A stretch of DNA of 64,000 bases from Cherax quadricarinatus (GCF_038502225.1 NC_091340.1:29947310-30011309); one strand, 5' to 3'. Positions 45,801 to 58,486 are shown, counted from the first letter of the stretch. Numbers and translations: made by a program. Notes: a model not told the origin generated them from the letters alone.

Positions 45801-46055
45801 ACACAATGGAAAAATATACACGTAAACAGTATAATGTCATTTTTTATTGACAACGTTTCGCCCAAACAGTGGGCTTTTTCAAGTCACAAACAGATCTACC
45901 TGGGTGGAAGGTACTCACGCACCGGAAATGTCCTCACGTACCGGAAAGGTACTCACGTACCTTTCACCCAGGAAGGTCTGTTTGTGACTGTGTGGGCGAG
46001 ACGTTGTCAATAAAGGATCACGTTATACTGGTTATGTGTTTATTTTTCCACAGTG
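45801..46055. repeat. Inverted pair of a second hammerhead-like subfamily
   Basis: The left copy (minus strand, 45801-45930) and right copy (plus strand, about 45960-46055) face each other. Shared parts: GGAAAAATA, ATTGACAACGT-TCGCCCA, GTCACAAACAGA, CCTGGGTG-AAGGTAC. The right copy has lost the CUGANGA arm. The centre holds short CTCACGTACC/CTCACGCACC repeats. Confidence 0.7.
45848..45886 (-). ncRNA. Hammerhead-like fold, UUGAAAA core
   Basis: Minus strand: TGAC (45886-45883), core TTGAAAA (45882-45876), extra A, stem II GCCC/GGGC (within 45874-45860), GAAACGTT (45859-45852), GTCA (45851-45848). Stem I is a perfect TGAC/GTCA. U3-A8 again replaces C3-G8. Confidence 0.45.
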
Positions 46056-46124
46056 ATCCCGTACAGAGGCCTACTCCAGTAGTCTATGCCTTTTACTCTT
46101 CTAAAAAGGCCATGAATTTTAAAG

Positions 46125-46500
46125 AGGTGAACTGGTGAGCCAGCGGAAGGCTTGATCTCATAAACAAAAAGCTCCAGCTGCGGGTCATCATATGACTTAA
46201 AATCCGCTTCTGGAAACACCTATCCTGTTCCAGACAAACTTTACCTAACCTAACGGCATCCAGGGGATGAAATGAAATAGCTAACACCACCTGCCTGAAT
46301 GCTGGCTGCCTTGGATCAAAACGTCTAGCACTGGCTGGACACCAAGGTATTGCAACAGTTAGATTAGGTTAGGTAAGGTTCGTCAGGAAACAGGACAAAT
46401 GTTTCCTGAGGCGGGTCTTAGTCAAATGATGACTCGGCTTTGGAGCTTTGGTCATCTGACCGAGGCCTTCCGCTGGCTTACCAGTCCACCCCTTTAAAAA
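46125..46500. repeat. Dispersed repeat pair in opposite orientation
   Basis: Plus copy 46125-46260 and minus copy 46350-46500 of the 15386 family, about 90 bp apart. Confidence 0.6.
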
Positions 46501-46504
46501 TTAT

Positions 46505-46732
46505 GGTCATTTATAATCATGTACATTATATTGGTCCAGTGTGGTCCAGTGTACCTTGTCCCAAGATTCATAGGTTCGAGTCTTTTTCGACCTGTAGCCT
46601 GTTCTGCGAATTCTAAACATATACATGTATATATATACGTATATATGCAATAAGATCACAGTAAACAGGTGATATCAAAATATGCAAAACAACCACTGTG
46701 AAAGAATAGTGAAATTCCAATCGTTTTCGTGA
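46505..46732. other. Unassigned stretch
   Basis: AT-rich; nothing recognised. Confidence 0.4.
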
Positions 46733-46770
46733 CTTCTCACATTATCAAAGTTCCTTGATAATGTGAGAAG
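46733..46770. repeat. Perfect hairpin, 16-bp arms, 6-nt loop
   Basis: CTTCTCACATTATCAA, loop AGTTCC, then its exact reverse complement. Confidence 0.9.
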
Positions 46771-46794
46771 CCACAAGAGCGCGTTTTGTATATA

Positions 46795-47062
<268 letters not shown>

Positions 47063-47139
47063 CTATATATATATATTACATATGTATAAACTCTCGGGAG
47101 TCTGTTCATCTACTTTCATTTACAGTGTGTCTGCTACAT

Positions 47140-47225
47140 TTCGACTCACGATATCGTAATGACACGATTGGAGCTTTGAGACTCTCTGACCGCGAGTTCA
47201 AACCTCACCCGTGGTATGGTTTGCT
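47140..47225 (+). mobile_element. Possible SINE fragment
   Basis: A TAATGACACGATTGGAGC start and a B-box-like GAGTTCAAACCTC (47192-47204). No A box visible. Confidence 0.35.
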
Positions 47226-47509
47226 AAATATCTTTCACCCTCATTCTCTGTTATTTGCATATCTCTCTGTTTTTCTGTTGATGCTTATTCCCCGATAAGG
47301 TAAAAACATAACATAACACCGAGCAATTGCTCATCAGATAAAATGCTCGTTTACATTCTTCTTGTCTGTGCACACTGACAAATTAATTATTCAGGAATCT
47401 TTGTGGGAGACACGAATGTCTTAGGTAATTATTTTTTTCATCCGGCCAGACCCAAATTACTTTCACTACGACTATTACAACACTGAGGTGGTAGGTTAAT
47501 TAGACAGAA
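47226..47509. other. Unassigned stretch
   Basis: Nothing recognised. Confidence 0.4.
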
Positions 47510-50500
47510 CGCGAGTGCATCCTTCCTAACGAAAGTGTATCCTTCCTAACGAAAGTGTATCCTTCCTAACGCGAGTGCATCCTTCCTAACGAAAGTGTAT
47601 CCTTCCTAACGAAAGTGTATCCTTCCTAACGCGAGTGTATCCTTCCTAACGAAAGTGTATCCTTCCTAACGAAAGTGTATCCTTCCTAACGCGAGTGTAT
47701 CCTTCCTAACGAAAGTGTATCCTTCCTAACGCGAGTGTATCCTTCCTAACGAAAGTGTATCCTTCCTAAAGCGAGCGTATCCTTCCTAACGAAAGCGTAT
47801 CCTTCCTAACATAAGTGCATCCTTCCTAACATAAGTGCATCCTTCCTAACGTAAGTGCATCCTTCCTAACATAAGTGCATCCTTCCTAACATAAGTGCAT
47901 CTTTTCTAACATAAGTGCATCCTTCCTAACATAAGTGCATCCTTCCTAACGTAAGTGCATCCTTCCTAACATAAGTGCATCCTTCCTAACATAAGTGCAT
48001 CCTTCCTAACATAAGTGCATCTTTTCTAACATAAGTGCATCCTTCCTAACATAAGTGCATCCTTCCTAACGTAAGTGCATCCTTCCTAACATAAGTGCAT
48101 CCTTCCTAACATAAGTGCATCCTTCCTAACATAAGTGCATCTTTTCTAACATAAGTGCATCCTTCCTAACATAAGTGCATCCTTCCTAACATAAGTGCAT
48201 CCTTCCTAACATAAGTGCATCTTTTCTAACATAAGTGCATCCTTCCTAACATAAGTGCATCTTTTCTAACATAAGTGCATCCTTCCTAAGATAACTGCAT
48301 CCTTCCTAACATAAGCGCATCCTTCCTAACATAAGTGCATCCTTCCTAACATAAGTGCATCTTTTCTAACATAAGTGCATCCTTCCTAACATAAGTGCAT
48401 CTTTTCTAACATAAGTGCATCCTTCCTAAGATAACTGCATCCTTCCTAACATAAGCGCATCCTTCCTAACATAAGTGCATCCTTCCTAACATAAGTGCAT
48501 CTTTTCTAACATAAGTGCATCCTTCCTAAGATAAGTGCATCCTTCCTAACATAAGTGCATCTTTCCTAACATAAGTGCATCCTTCCTAACATAAGTGCAT
48601 CCTTCCTAACATAAGTGCATCCTTCCTAACATAAGTGCATCCTTCCTAACATAAGTGCATCTTTCCTAACATAAGTGCATCCTTCCTAACATAAGTGCAT
48701 CTTTCCTAACATAAGTGCATCCTTTCTAACATAAGTGCATCCTTCCTAACATAAGTGCATCTTTTCTAACATAAGTGCATCCTTCCTAAGGTAAGCGCAT
48801 CCTTCCTAACATAAGTGTATCCTTCCTAACAAAAGTGCATCCTTCCTAAGGTAAGCGCATCCTTCCTAACATAAGTGCATCCTTCCTAAGGTAAGCGCAT
48901 CCTTCCTAACGTAAGTGCATCCTTCCTAACATAAGTCCATCCTTCCTAACATAAGTGCATCTTTCCTAACATAAGTGCATCCTTCCTAACATAAGTGTAT
49001 CCTCCCTAACGTAAGTGCATCCTTCCTAACGTAAGTGCATCCTTCCTAACGTAAGTGTATCCTTCCTAACGTAAGTGTATCCTTCCTAACGTAAGTGTAT
49101 CCTTCCTAACGTAAGTGTATCCTTCCTAACGTAAGTACATCCTTCTTAACGCAAGTGCGTCCTTCTTAACGTAAGTGCGTCCTTCTTAACGGAAGTACAT
49201 CCTTCTTAACGCAAGTGCGTCCTTCTTAACGTAAGTGCATCCTTCTTAACGCAAGTGCGTCCTTCTTAACGCAAGTGCGTCCTTCTTAACGTAAGTACAT
49301 CCTTCTTAACGTAAGTGCATCCTTCTTAACGCAAGTGCGTCCTTCTTAACGTAAGTACATCCTTCTTAACGTAAGTGCATCCTTCTTAACGCAAGTGCAT
49401 CCTTCTTAACGTAAGTGCATCCTTGTTAACGTAAGTACATCCTTCTTAACGTAAGTGCATCCTTGTTAACGTAAGTACATCCTTCTTAACGTAAGTGCAT
49501 CCTTCTTAACGCAAGTGCGTCCTTCTTAACGTAAGTACATCCTTCTTAACGTAAGTACATTATTCTTAACGTAAGTGCATCCTTCTTAACGTAAGTACAT
49601 CCTTCTTAACGTAAGTACATCCTTCTTAACGTAAGTACATCCTTCTTAACGTAAGTGCATCCTTGTTAACGTAAGTACATCCTTCTTAACGTAAGTGCAT
49701 CCTTCTTAACGTAAGTACATCCTTCTTAACGTAAGTGCATCCTTCTTAACGCAAGTGCGTCCTTCTTAACGTAAGTACATCCTTCTTAACGTAAGTACAT
49801 CCTTCTTAACGTAAGTGCATCCTTCTTAACGTAAGTACATCCTTCTTAACGTAAGTACATCCTTCTTAACGTAAGTACATCCTTCTTAACGTAAGTGCAT
49901 CCTTGTTAACGTAAGTACATCCTTCTTAACGTAAGTGCATCCTTCTTAACGTAAGTACATCCTTCTTAACGTAAGTACATCCTTCTTAACGTAAGTACAT
50001 CCTTCTTAACGTAAGTACATCCTTCTTAACGTAAGTGCATCCTTCTTAACGTAAGTACATCCTTCTTAACGTAAGTACACCCTTCTTAACTTAAGTGCAT
50101 CCTTGTTAACGTAAGTACATCCTTCCTAACGTAAGTGTATCCTTCCTAACGTAAGTGCATCCTTCCTAACATAAGTCCATCCTTCCTAACATAAGTGCAT
50201 CTTTCCTAACATAAGTGCATCCTTCCTAACATAAGTGTATCCTCCCTAACGTAAGTGCATCCTTCCTAACGTAAGTGCATCCTTCCTAACGTAAGTGTAT
50301 CCTTCCTAACGTAAGTGTATCCTTCCTAACGTAAGTGTATCCTTCCTAACGTAAGTGTATCCTTCCTAACGTAAGTACATCCTTCTTAACGCAAGTGCGT
50401 CCTTCTTAACGTAAGTGCGTCCTTCTTAACGGAAGTACATCCTTCTTAACGCAAGTGCGTCCTTCTTAACGTAAGTGCATCCTTCTTAACGTAAGTACAT

Positions 50501-52010
50501 CCTTCTTAACGTAAGTGCATCCTTCTTAACGCAAGTGCGTCCTTCTTAACGCAAGTGCGTCCTTCTTAACGTAAGTACATCCTTCTTAACGTAAGTGCAT
50601 CCTTCTTAACGCAAGTGCGTCCTTCTTAACGTAAGTACATCCTTCTTAACGTAAGTGCATCCTTCTTAACGCAAGTGCATCCTTCTTAACGTAAGTGCAT
50701 CCTTGTTAACGTAAGTACATCCTTCTTAACGTAAGTGCATCCTTGTTAACGTAAGTACATCCTTCTTAACGTAAGTGCATCCTTCTTAACGCAAGTGCGT
50801 CCTTCTTAACGTAAGTACATCCTTCTTAACGTAAGTACATCCTTCTTAACGTAAGTGCATCCTTCTTAACGTAAGTACATCCTTCTTAACGTAAGTACAT
50901 CCTTCTTAACGTAAGTACATCCTTCTTAACGTAAGTGCATCCTTGTTAACGTAAGTACATCCTTCTTAACGTAAGTGCATCCTTCTTAACGTAAGTACAT
51001 CCTTCTTAACGTAAGTGCATCCTTCTTAACGCAAGTGCGTCCTTCTTAACGTAAGTACATCCTTCTTAACGTAAGTACATCCTTCTTAACGTAAGTGCAT
51101 CCTTCTTAACGTAAGTACATCCTTCTTAACGTAAGTACATCCTTCTTAACGTAAGTACATCCTTCTTAACGTAAGTGCATCCTTGTTAACGTAAGTACAT
51201 CCTTCTTAACGTAAGTGCATCCTTCTTAACGTAAGTACATCCTTCTTAACGTAAGTACATCCTTCTTAACGTAAGTACATCCTTCTTAACGTAAGTACAT
51301 CCTTCTTAACGTAAGTGCATCCTTCTTAACGTAAGTACATCCTTCTTAACGTAAGTACACCCTTCTTAACTTAAGTGCATCCTTGTTAACGTAAGTACAT
51401 CCTTCTTAACGTAAGTGCATCCTTGTTAACGTAAGTACATCCTTCTTAACGTAAGTACATCCTTCTTAACGTAAGTGCATCCTTGTTAACGTAAGTACAT
51501 CCTTCTTAACGTAAGTGCATCCTTCTTAACGTAAGTACATCCTTCTTAACGTAAGTACATCCTTCTTAACGTAAGTACATCCTTCTTAACGTAAGTACAT
51601 CCTTCTTAACGTAAGTGCATCCTTCTTAACGTAAGTACATCCTTCTTAACGTAAGTACATCCTTCTTAACGTAAGTGCATCCTTCTTAACGTAAGTACAT
51701 CCTTCTTAACGTAAGTGCATCCTTGTTAACGTAAGTGCATCCTTGTTAACGTAAGTGTATCCTTGTTAACGTAAGTGCATCCTTGTTAACGTAAGTGTAT
51801 CCTTGTTAACGTAAGTACATCCTTCTTAACGTAAGTGCATCCTTCTTAACGTAAGCACATCCTTCTTAACGTAAGTACATCCTTCTTAACGTAAGTGTAT
51901 CCTTGTTAACGTAAGTACATCCTTCTTAACGTAAGTGTATCCTTGTTAACGTAAGTACATCCTTCTTAACGTAAGTGTATCCTTGTTAACGTAAGTACAT
52001 CCTTCTAAAC
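47510..52010. repeat. 4.5-kb satellite of a 20-bp unit
   Basis: About 225 copies of CCTTCCTAACATAAGTGCAT-type units in zones: GCGAGTG/GAAAGTG (47510-47800), ATAAGTGCAT (47800-49000), then CTTCTTAACGTAAGTACAT (49130-52010). A block marked by ATAAGTCCAT (48931 and 50171) and GGAAGTACAT (49191 and 50431) is duplicated at 1240 bp. GTAAGTACAC with TTAAGTGCAT (50071 and 51351) gives 1280 bp, i.e. 62 and 64 units. The exact 20-bp period is almost never broken. Confidence 0.97.
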
Positions 52011-52206
52011 CCGAGAACATTTTTTAGGTACATTTTCGACGACTTTACATAAACATGTGTAAAGTCTGTTTATTTTTAACATTCAGTGGAGAGCGAAACA
52101 ATTTTTGGCTGAGCGTCACACATTAATAAATGTTACCAACTCTCCTGGAGTATTAAAAGTTTTGTTCCCAAGTTGAGTGATGTTCTGGATGGAGGAGTCC
52201 AGGTGT
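52011..52206. other. Unassigned spacer
   Basis: Contains TGGAGAGCGAAACAATTTTT, loosely like the hammerhead tail, but no fold could be completed. Confidence 0.4.
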
Positions 52207-52400
<194 letters not shown>

Positions 52401-53214
52401 GTGGTCCAGAAACTGGCTTCTTGAATTTAACCCCGCCAAATGCAAAGTCATTAAGATCGGAAGAGGGAAAAGAAGACCACAGACAGAGTATAGGCTAGGT
52501 GGCCAAAGGCTGCAAACCTCACTCAAGGAGAAAGACCTTGGAGTGAGTATAATACCGAGTACATCGCCAGAATCACACATTAACCAGATAGCTGCTGCAG
52601 CATATGGGCGCTTGGCAAACCTGTGAATAGTGTTCCTGTACCTCAGTAAGGAATCGTTCAAGACTTTATACACTGTGTACGTCAGGCATATATTGGAGTA
52701 CGCAGCACCAGTTTGGAACCCACATCTGGTCAAACACGTTAAGAAATTAGAGAACGTCCAAAGGTTTGCAACAAGGCTAGTTCCAGAGCTAAGGGGAATG
52801 TCCTACGAGGAAAGGTTACTGGAAATCGGCCTGACGATATTGGAGGACAGGAAGGTCAAGGGAGACATGATAGCGACATACAAAATACTGCGTGGAATAG
52901 ACAAATTGGACAGAGACAGGATGTTCCAGAGATGGGACACAGAAACAAGGGGTCACAATTGAAAGCTGAAGACTCAGATGAGTCAAAGGGATGTTAGGAA
53001 GTATTTCTTCAGCCACAGAGCTGCTAGGAAGTGCAATAGTCCGGCAAGCGATGTAGTGGAGGCAGGAACCATTCATAGTTTTAAGACGAGGTATGATAAA
53101 GCTCATGGAGCAGGGAGAGGGAGGACCCAGTAGCGGTTAGGGAAGAGGCGGGGCCAGGAGCTGAGTCTCGATCCATGTAATAACAATTAGGTGAGTGCAA
53201 TTAGGTGAGTACAA
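52401..53214 (+). mobile_element. CR1/L2-type LINE fragment (C-terminal domain)
   Basis: Begins after the RT core (W-x-NWLLEFNPAKCKV at about 52408) and runs through YVRHILEYAAPVWN (52675-52715) and RLVPELRGMSYEERLLEIG to KYFFSHRAARK and the 3' box. One stop lies at 52624 and another in the segment at about 52962. Ends in (AC)n. Confidence 0.85.
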
Positions 53215-53234
53215 GCACACACACACACACACAA

Positions 53235-53327
<93 letters not shown>

Positions 53328-53331
53328 CACA
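53215..53331. repeat. (AC)n microsatellite
   Basis: AC repeat with a CAATCA interruption; LINE tail and next LINE border. Confidence 0.95.
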
Positions 53332-53478
53332 CGAAGCGAAGTAGTGGAGGCAGGATTCATACATAGCTTTAAGCAGAGGTATGATGAAGCTTACAGTTCA
53401 GAGAGAGTGACATAGTAGCGACCAGTGAAGAGGCAGGGCCAGGAGCTAGGAATCGACCCCTGCAACCTCAACTAGATG

Positions 53479-53482
<4 letters not shown>
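53332..53482 (+). mobile_element. CR1/L2-type LINE 3' end, 150 bp
   Basis: Starts GAAGCGAAGTAGTGGAGGCA (last coding residues) and ends at GATGAGTACAC. Confidence 0.85.

Positions 53483-53548
<66 letters not shown>
53483..53548. repeat. (AC)n microsatellite
   Basis: Pure AC tract between two LINE ends. Confidence 0.95.
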
Positions 53549-53550
<2 letters not shown>

Positions 53551-53716
53551 CAGTAAGTGGAATAATTTGGGAAGCGATATAGTGGAGGCAGGATCCATAC
53601 ATAGCTTTAAGCAGAAGTACGATAAAGCTCACCGTTCTGGGAGAGGGACCTAGGAGCGACCAGTGAAGAGGCGGGGCCAGGAGCTTGGACTCGACCCCTG
53701 CAACCTCAACTAGGTG

Positions 53717-53720
<4 letters not shown>
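53549..53720 (+). mobile_element. CR1/L2-type LINE 3' end, 170 bp
   Basis: Starts GTCAGTAAGTGGAATAATTT and ends CTAGGTGAGTACAC; short coding end plus 3' UTR. Confidence 0.85.

Positions 53721-53749
<29 letters not shown>
53721..53749. repeat. (AC)n microsatellite
   Basis: Short AC tract. Confidence 0.9.
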
Positions 53750-53751
<2 letters not shown>

Positions 53752-54682
53752 CATGACGGAAAGAATAGACTCCTAGGTCTCCCTGTTTGCAGATGACGTG
53801 AAGTTGATGAGAAGAATTCATTCGATCGAAGACCAGGCAGAACTACAAAGGGATCTGGACAGGCTGCAGACCTGGTCCAGCAATTGGCTCCTGGGGTTCA
53901 ACCCCACCAATTACAAAGTCATGAAGATTTGGGAATGGCAAAGAAGACCGCAGACGGAGTACAGTCTAGGGGGCCAGAGACTACAAACCTCACTCAAGGA
54001 AAAAGATCTTGGGGTGAGTATAACACCAGGCACATCTCCTGAAGCGCACATCAACCAAATAACTGCTGCAGCATATGGGCGCCTAGTAAACCTCAGAACA
54101 GAATTCCGACATCTTAATAAGGAATCGTTCAGGACCCTGTACACCGTGTACGTTAGGCCCATATTGGAGTATGCGGCACCAGTTTGGGACCCACACCTAG
54201 CCAAGCACGTAAAGAAACTAGAGAAAGTGCCAAGATTTGCAACAAGACTAGTCCCAAAGCTAAGAGGTATGTCCTACGAGGAGAGGTTAAGGGAAATCGA
54301 CCTGACGACACTGGAGGACAGGAGAGACAGGGGGGGGGACATGATAACGACATACAAAATACTGAGAGGAATTGACAAGGTGGACAAAGACAGGATGTTC
54401 CAGAAATGGACACAGCAACAAGGGGACACAGTTGGAAGTTGAAGACACAGATGAATCACAGGGATGTTAGGAAGTACTTCTTCAGCCACAGAGTAGTCAG
54501 TAAGTGGAATAGTTTGGGAAGTGATGTAGTGGAGGCAGGATCCATATATAGCTTTAAGCAGAGGTATGATAAAGCTCAAGTTTCAGGGAGAGTGACCTAG
54601 TGGCGACCAGTGAAGAGGCGGGGCCAGGAGCTAGAACTCGACCCCAGCAACCTCAACTAGGTGAGTACAACTAGGTGAGTAC
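53750..54682 (+). mobile_element. CR1/L2-type LINE fragment from the FADD box on
   Basis: Starts GGCATGACGGAAAGAATAGA, just before the FADDVKLMRR box (about 53790), and contains one frame of 214 residues: LQTWSSNWLLGFNP, YVRPILEYAAPVWDPH, RLVPKLRGMSYEERLREID. A G-run near 54330 (GGGGGGG) and a missing base near 54415 shift the frame. Ends with two GTGAGTACA boxes and (AC)6. Confidence 0.85.
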
Positions 54683-54730
54683 ACACACACACACATGAGT
54701 ACATGAGTACATGAATACATGAGTACATGA
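54683..54730. repeat. Short (AC)n plus ATGAGTAC repeats
   Basis: About six AC, then ATGAGTAC/ATGAATAC repeated, an expansion of the LINE 3' box itself. Confidence 0.85.
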
Positions 54731-56372
54731 GATTTAAGGAAGTATTTACAGTGGAGACAGGAAGGACTCTTGGAGAACAGAACAGAGCGGGACACCAACA
54801 AGGAATACACCAACAAGTGTTGGATGACATACACACTACTGAGGAGAAGGTGAAGAAGCTGCTAAGTGACCTTGATACCTCAAAGTCGGTGGGACCAGAC
54901 AACATCTCCCCGCAAGCCCTGGAAACTGGGCAACTACCTGAGGTATGGAAGACGGCAAATGTAGTTCCCATTTTTAAAAAAGGAGATAGAAAAGAGGCAC
55001 TAAACCATAAACCTGTGTCACTGACGTGTATAGTATGCAAAGTTATGGAGAAGATTATCGGTAGGAGAGTTGTGGAGCACCTGGAACAAGAGTATAAATG
55101 ACAACCAGCACGGATTTATTGAAGGCAAATCCTGTGTCACAAACCTTCTGGGGTTTTATGATAAAGTAACAGAAGTAAGACACGAGAGAGAGGGGTGGGT
55201 TGATTGCATCTTCTTGGACTGCAAGAAGGCCTTTGACACAGTTCCTCACAAGAGATTAGTGCAGAAGCAAGAGGATCAGGCGCGTGTAACAGGAAGGGCA
55301 CTACAATGGATCAGAGAATACCTGACAGGGAGGCAACAACGAGTCATGGTACATGATGAGGTATCACAGTGGGCACCTGTGACGAGCGGGGTCCCACAGG
55401 TGTCGGTCCTAGGACCAGTGCTATTTTTAGTATATATGAATGACATGATGGAAGGGATAGACTCAGAGGTGTCCCTTTTCGCATATGATGTGAAGTTAAT
55501 GAGGAGACTTAAATCAGATGAGGATCAGGCAGGACTTCAAATAGACCTGGACAGACTGGACACCTGGTCCAGCAACTGGATTCACGAATTTAACCCTGCC
55601 AAATGCAGTCATGAAAATCGGGGAAGGGCAAAGAAGACCGCAGACAGAGTATAGGCTAGGTGGCCAAAGACTGCAAACCTCGCTCAAGGAGAAAGATCTT
55701 GGGGTGAATATAACACCGAGCATGTCTCCGGAAGCATACATCAGCCAGATAACTGCTGCAGCGTATGGGCGCCTGGCAAACCTGAGAACAGCGTTCCGAT
55801 ACCTTAGTAAGGAATCGTTCAAGACACTGTACACCGTGTACGTCAGGCCCATACTGGAGTATGCAGCACCTGTTTGGAACCCACACTAGATCAAACACAT
55901 CAAGAAATTAGAGAAAGTGCAAAGTTTTGCAACAAGGTTAGTTCCATAGCTAAGGGGAATGTGCTACGATGAAAGGTTAAGGGAAATTGGCCTGACGACA
56001 CTGGAGGACAGGAGGGTTACAGGAGACATGATAACGACATTCAAAATACTGCGTGGAATAGACAAGGTGGACAAAGACAGGCTGTTCCAGAGAGGGGACA
56101 CAGAAACAAGAAGTCACAATTGGAAGAAAAAGAGCCAGATGAGTCAAAGGGATGTTAGGAAGCATTTCTTCAGTCATAGAGTAGTCAGGAAGTGAAATAG
56201 CCTAGCAAGTGAGGCAGTGGAGGCAGGAAGCATACATAGCTTTAAGACGAGGTATGATAAAGCTCATGGAGCAGGGAGAGAGAGGACCTAGCAGAACTCA
56301 GTGAAGAGGCGGGGCCAGGAGCTGAGTTTCGACCCTTACAAGCACAATTAGTTGAGTGCTATTAGGTGAGTA
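54731..56372 (+). mobile_element. CR1/L2-type LINE fragment with reverse transcriptase
   Basis: Starts at RFKEVFTVETG (before the RT) and covers the whole RT and C-terminus. Seen: SVGPDNISPQAL followed directly by LPEVWKTANVVPIFKKGD (a deletion of about 20 residues), IFLDCKKAFDTVPHKR, SGVPQVSVLGPVLF (G to V in the PQG box) and FAYDVKL (catalytic D changed to Y). A frameshift near 55085-55100, another at 55608, and a stop inside PVWNPH-x at 55887 finish it. Both changed catalytic motifs make it certainly inactive. Confidence 0.9.
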
Positions 56373-56379
56373 CACACGC

Positions 56380-56473
<94 letters not shown>

Positions 56474-56598
56474 ACACACTACACACACACACCAGAAACA
56501 TACACCACACTCATGCACGCACACATATACAACAGGCCTAATTTCTAATCGACATGTTCCTAGAACAAAATGGTAACTAACTAGCACACACACACAGT
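56373..56598. repeat. (AC)n microsatellite and CA-rich spacer
   Basis: Pure AC to about 56467, then CA-rich imperfect sequence. It holds an inverted copy of the TTACCATTT...CACATG spacer (56548-56575) and a second short AC (56583-56597). Confidence 0.85.
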
Positions 56599-56795
56599 GA
56601 TAGGATTGCCAGGAAGTGGAACAATCTGGAGAGTGAAGTAGTGGGGACAGGATCCATACACAGCTTTAAGATGAGTTACAATAAAGTTCTTGAAGCAGGG
56701 AGAGAGTGACGACCCTAGTAACGACTAGTGAAGAGGCCGAGCTAAGAGCTGTGAATCAGCCAATTTAAATAGATGAGTACAATTAGGTGAGTAAA
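56599..56795 (+). mobile_element. CR1/L2-type LINE 3' end
   Basis: Starts GTGATAGGATTGCCAGGAAG and ends AATTAGGTGAGTAAACACAC; diverged. Confidence 0.75.
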
Positions 56796-56811
56796 CACAC
56801 ACAAGCACACG

Positions 56812-56972
56812 ATGGCAGGGCATTAATTTAAAATTTTAGATTGGTCACAAAGATGTCAGGAAGTATTTCTTCAGTCTTAGAGTTGCCATGAAGTGAAACA
56901 ATCTGGTGAGCAAAGTAGTGAAGCCAGGATCTACACATAGCTTTAAGAAGAGGTACGATAAGACTCTCGAAG
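56812..56972 (+). mobile_element. CR1/L2-type LINE fragment lacking the 3' end
   Basis: Starts after AAGCACAC; contains AGGAAGTATTTCTTCAGTCT and ACATAGCTTTAAGAAGAGGT, then leaves the family at about 56972. Confidence 0.7.
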
Positions 56973-57870
56973 CGTTAGATATATTATGTCAACCATATTC
57001 TTATTCTCCACTCGTCCCTCTACTCTCTCTCTCTCTCTATCTCTCTGTATCTCTATCTCTCTCTATCTCCTATATACAAATTCTCTTCCTCACGCTCTGG
57101 AAGACGGAGATATCCTAAATGTATCCCATTTCTCTTGTGTATTGGATAAACTATATATAGAGAGATGACAATTCCATCTCCAGTTAGTGTGGAACAATAA
57201 CTGGAACTGATGAAACCTTGCTGGAATGTTTGATGATATCCTCATTGGCCTACTGAAGTCTCCCAGCTCTGGCTGACAGATCTGAACACCTCGTTTGAAC
57301 TCTATCCTGCCTGATGGAATGTGACAGGGAAACATAGCTGGCTTTCGTTACCACTGTATAGCCATCGCATACAATAGCGTAGAAGCAGACTGTTGTTTCC
57401 AGTTTGGTTTAATAAAAATAAAATTCATCAGAGTCCTGGGCTCCATGTCGACCACTGCTCCCTCTTGTTCCTTCCTGTCCCGTCTTGTTCCTTCCTGTCC
57501 CGTCTTGTTTCTTCCTGTTCCCTCCTGGTTCCTTTCTGTTCCATCTCTTTATATCGCCCTTGTCTCTCCCTCCTTGCTTCAACACCCCTCTCTCTTTTAC
57601 ATCTAAATACCTTCCTCCTATCATTCTTCATATCACTATTTCTCCTATCACTCTTCTTTCTATCATTCTTTTTATCATTCTTCTTCCTATTACTCTTCTT
57701 CCTATCGCTTTTCCTCCTATCATTCTTCTTCGTATCACTCTTCTATCACTCTTCTTCCTCCTCTCACTCTTCTTCCTATCACTCTTCTCTTTCCTCTCAC
57801 TCTTCTTCCTTTCACTCTTCTCTTTCCTCTCACTCTTCTTCCTTCTACCTCGACGTGGCTGTCTCCCCAT
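56973..57870. repeat. Pyrimidine-rich low-complexity DNA
   Basis: (CT)n at 57025-57070 and imperfect TCTTCCTATCACTCTTC-type repeats at 57610-57845. Frames here consist of Leu/Phe/Ser or, on the minus strand, Lys/Glu/Arg and are compositional. A non-repetitive part lies between 57090 and 57400 with nothing recognised. Confidence 0.6.
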
Positions 57871-58440
57871 AACTTATACGTCGCGCCACATTAACCTTGC
57901 CACATTAATTTCATCTGATGCAAATCATCCCAGTAAAATTTAGAATATTGACGCCGCTTGGCCTTAGTTAAAGACCCAGAACTCAGTGAAAACGTGGAGG
58001 AGAAGGAAGAGGAGAAAATGGGAAAAGAATGAGAAATACGCAAGACGGAATTAGTCTCAACGAAGGTAACAAGAGTAGGAAACGCAATAGGAAACAATGG
58101 AAGATTATTAAACAATAAGAAAAAGAAATGAAATGAGAAATGAAAAGTTTGTTAAATGTGAAGAACAAGAGAAAGAGAAGAGATATAAGGGTAAGGTAAT
58201 GGAGGTTAGCAGACAGGAAAGTTTCAGAGCACTCTGAAGTAATTAGATTTCCAAGCAGGACGAACTACTGAGAGGAAATCGTATAAGGTAGCTGGGGAAG
58301 CGGATGCTGAGTCTCAGCTTACATCTGGGCTAAACAAGATGCTGGGAAGACCGCAGCTTAGAAGCTGATGGTTGTGATGTGAGGAGGTGGATCTAATATC
58401 CAATAGATTATGTTGAAAATGACATAAAATACCGATGGAC
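57871..58440. other. Unassigned stretch, purine-rich
   Basis: AAGAAGAGGAAAATGGGA-type purine-rich plus strand at 57990-58250; no gene recognised. Confidence 0.45.
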
Positions 58441-58486
58441 TGATTATGTCATTTTTATTTCACTACTACACCTGCTGCCTCTGTAT

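Noticed and set aside
57393..57943. Leu/Phe/Ser-rich 150-residue frames
   Set aside because: Low-complexity TTC/CTT repeats; overlapping frames on both strands.
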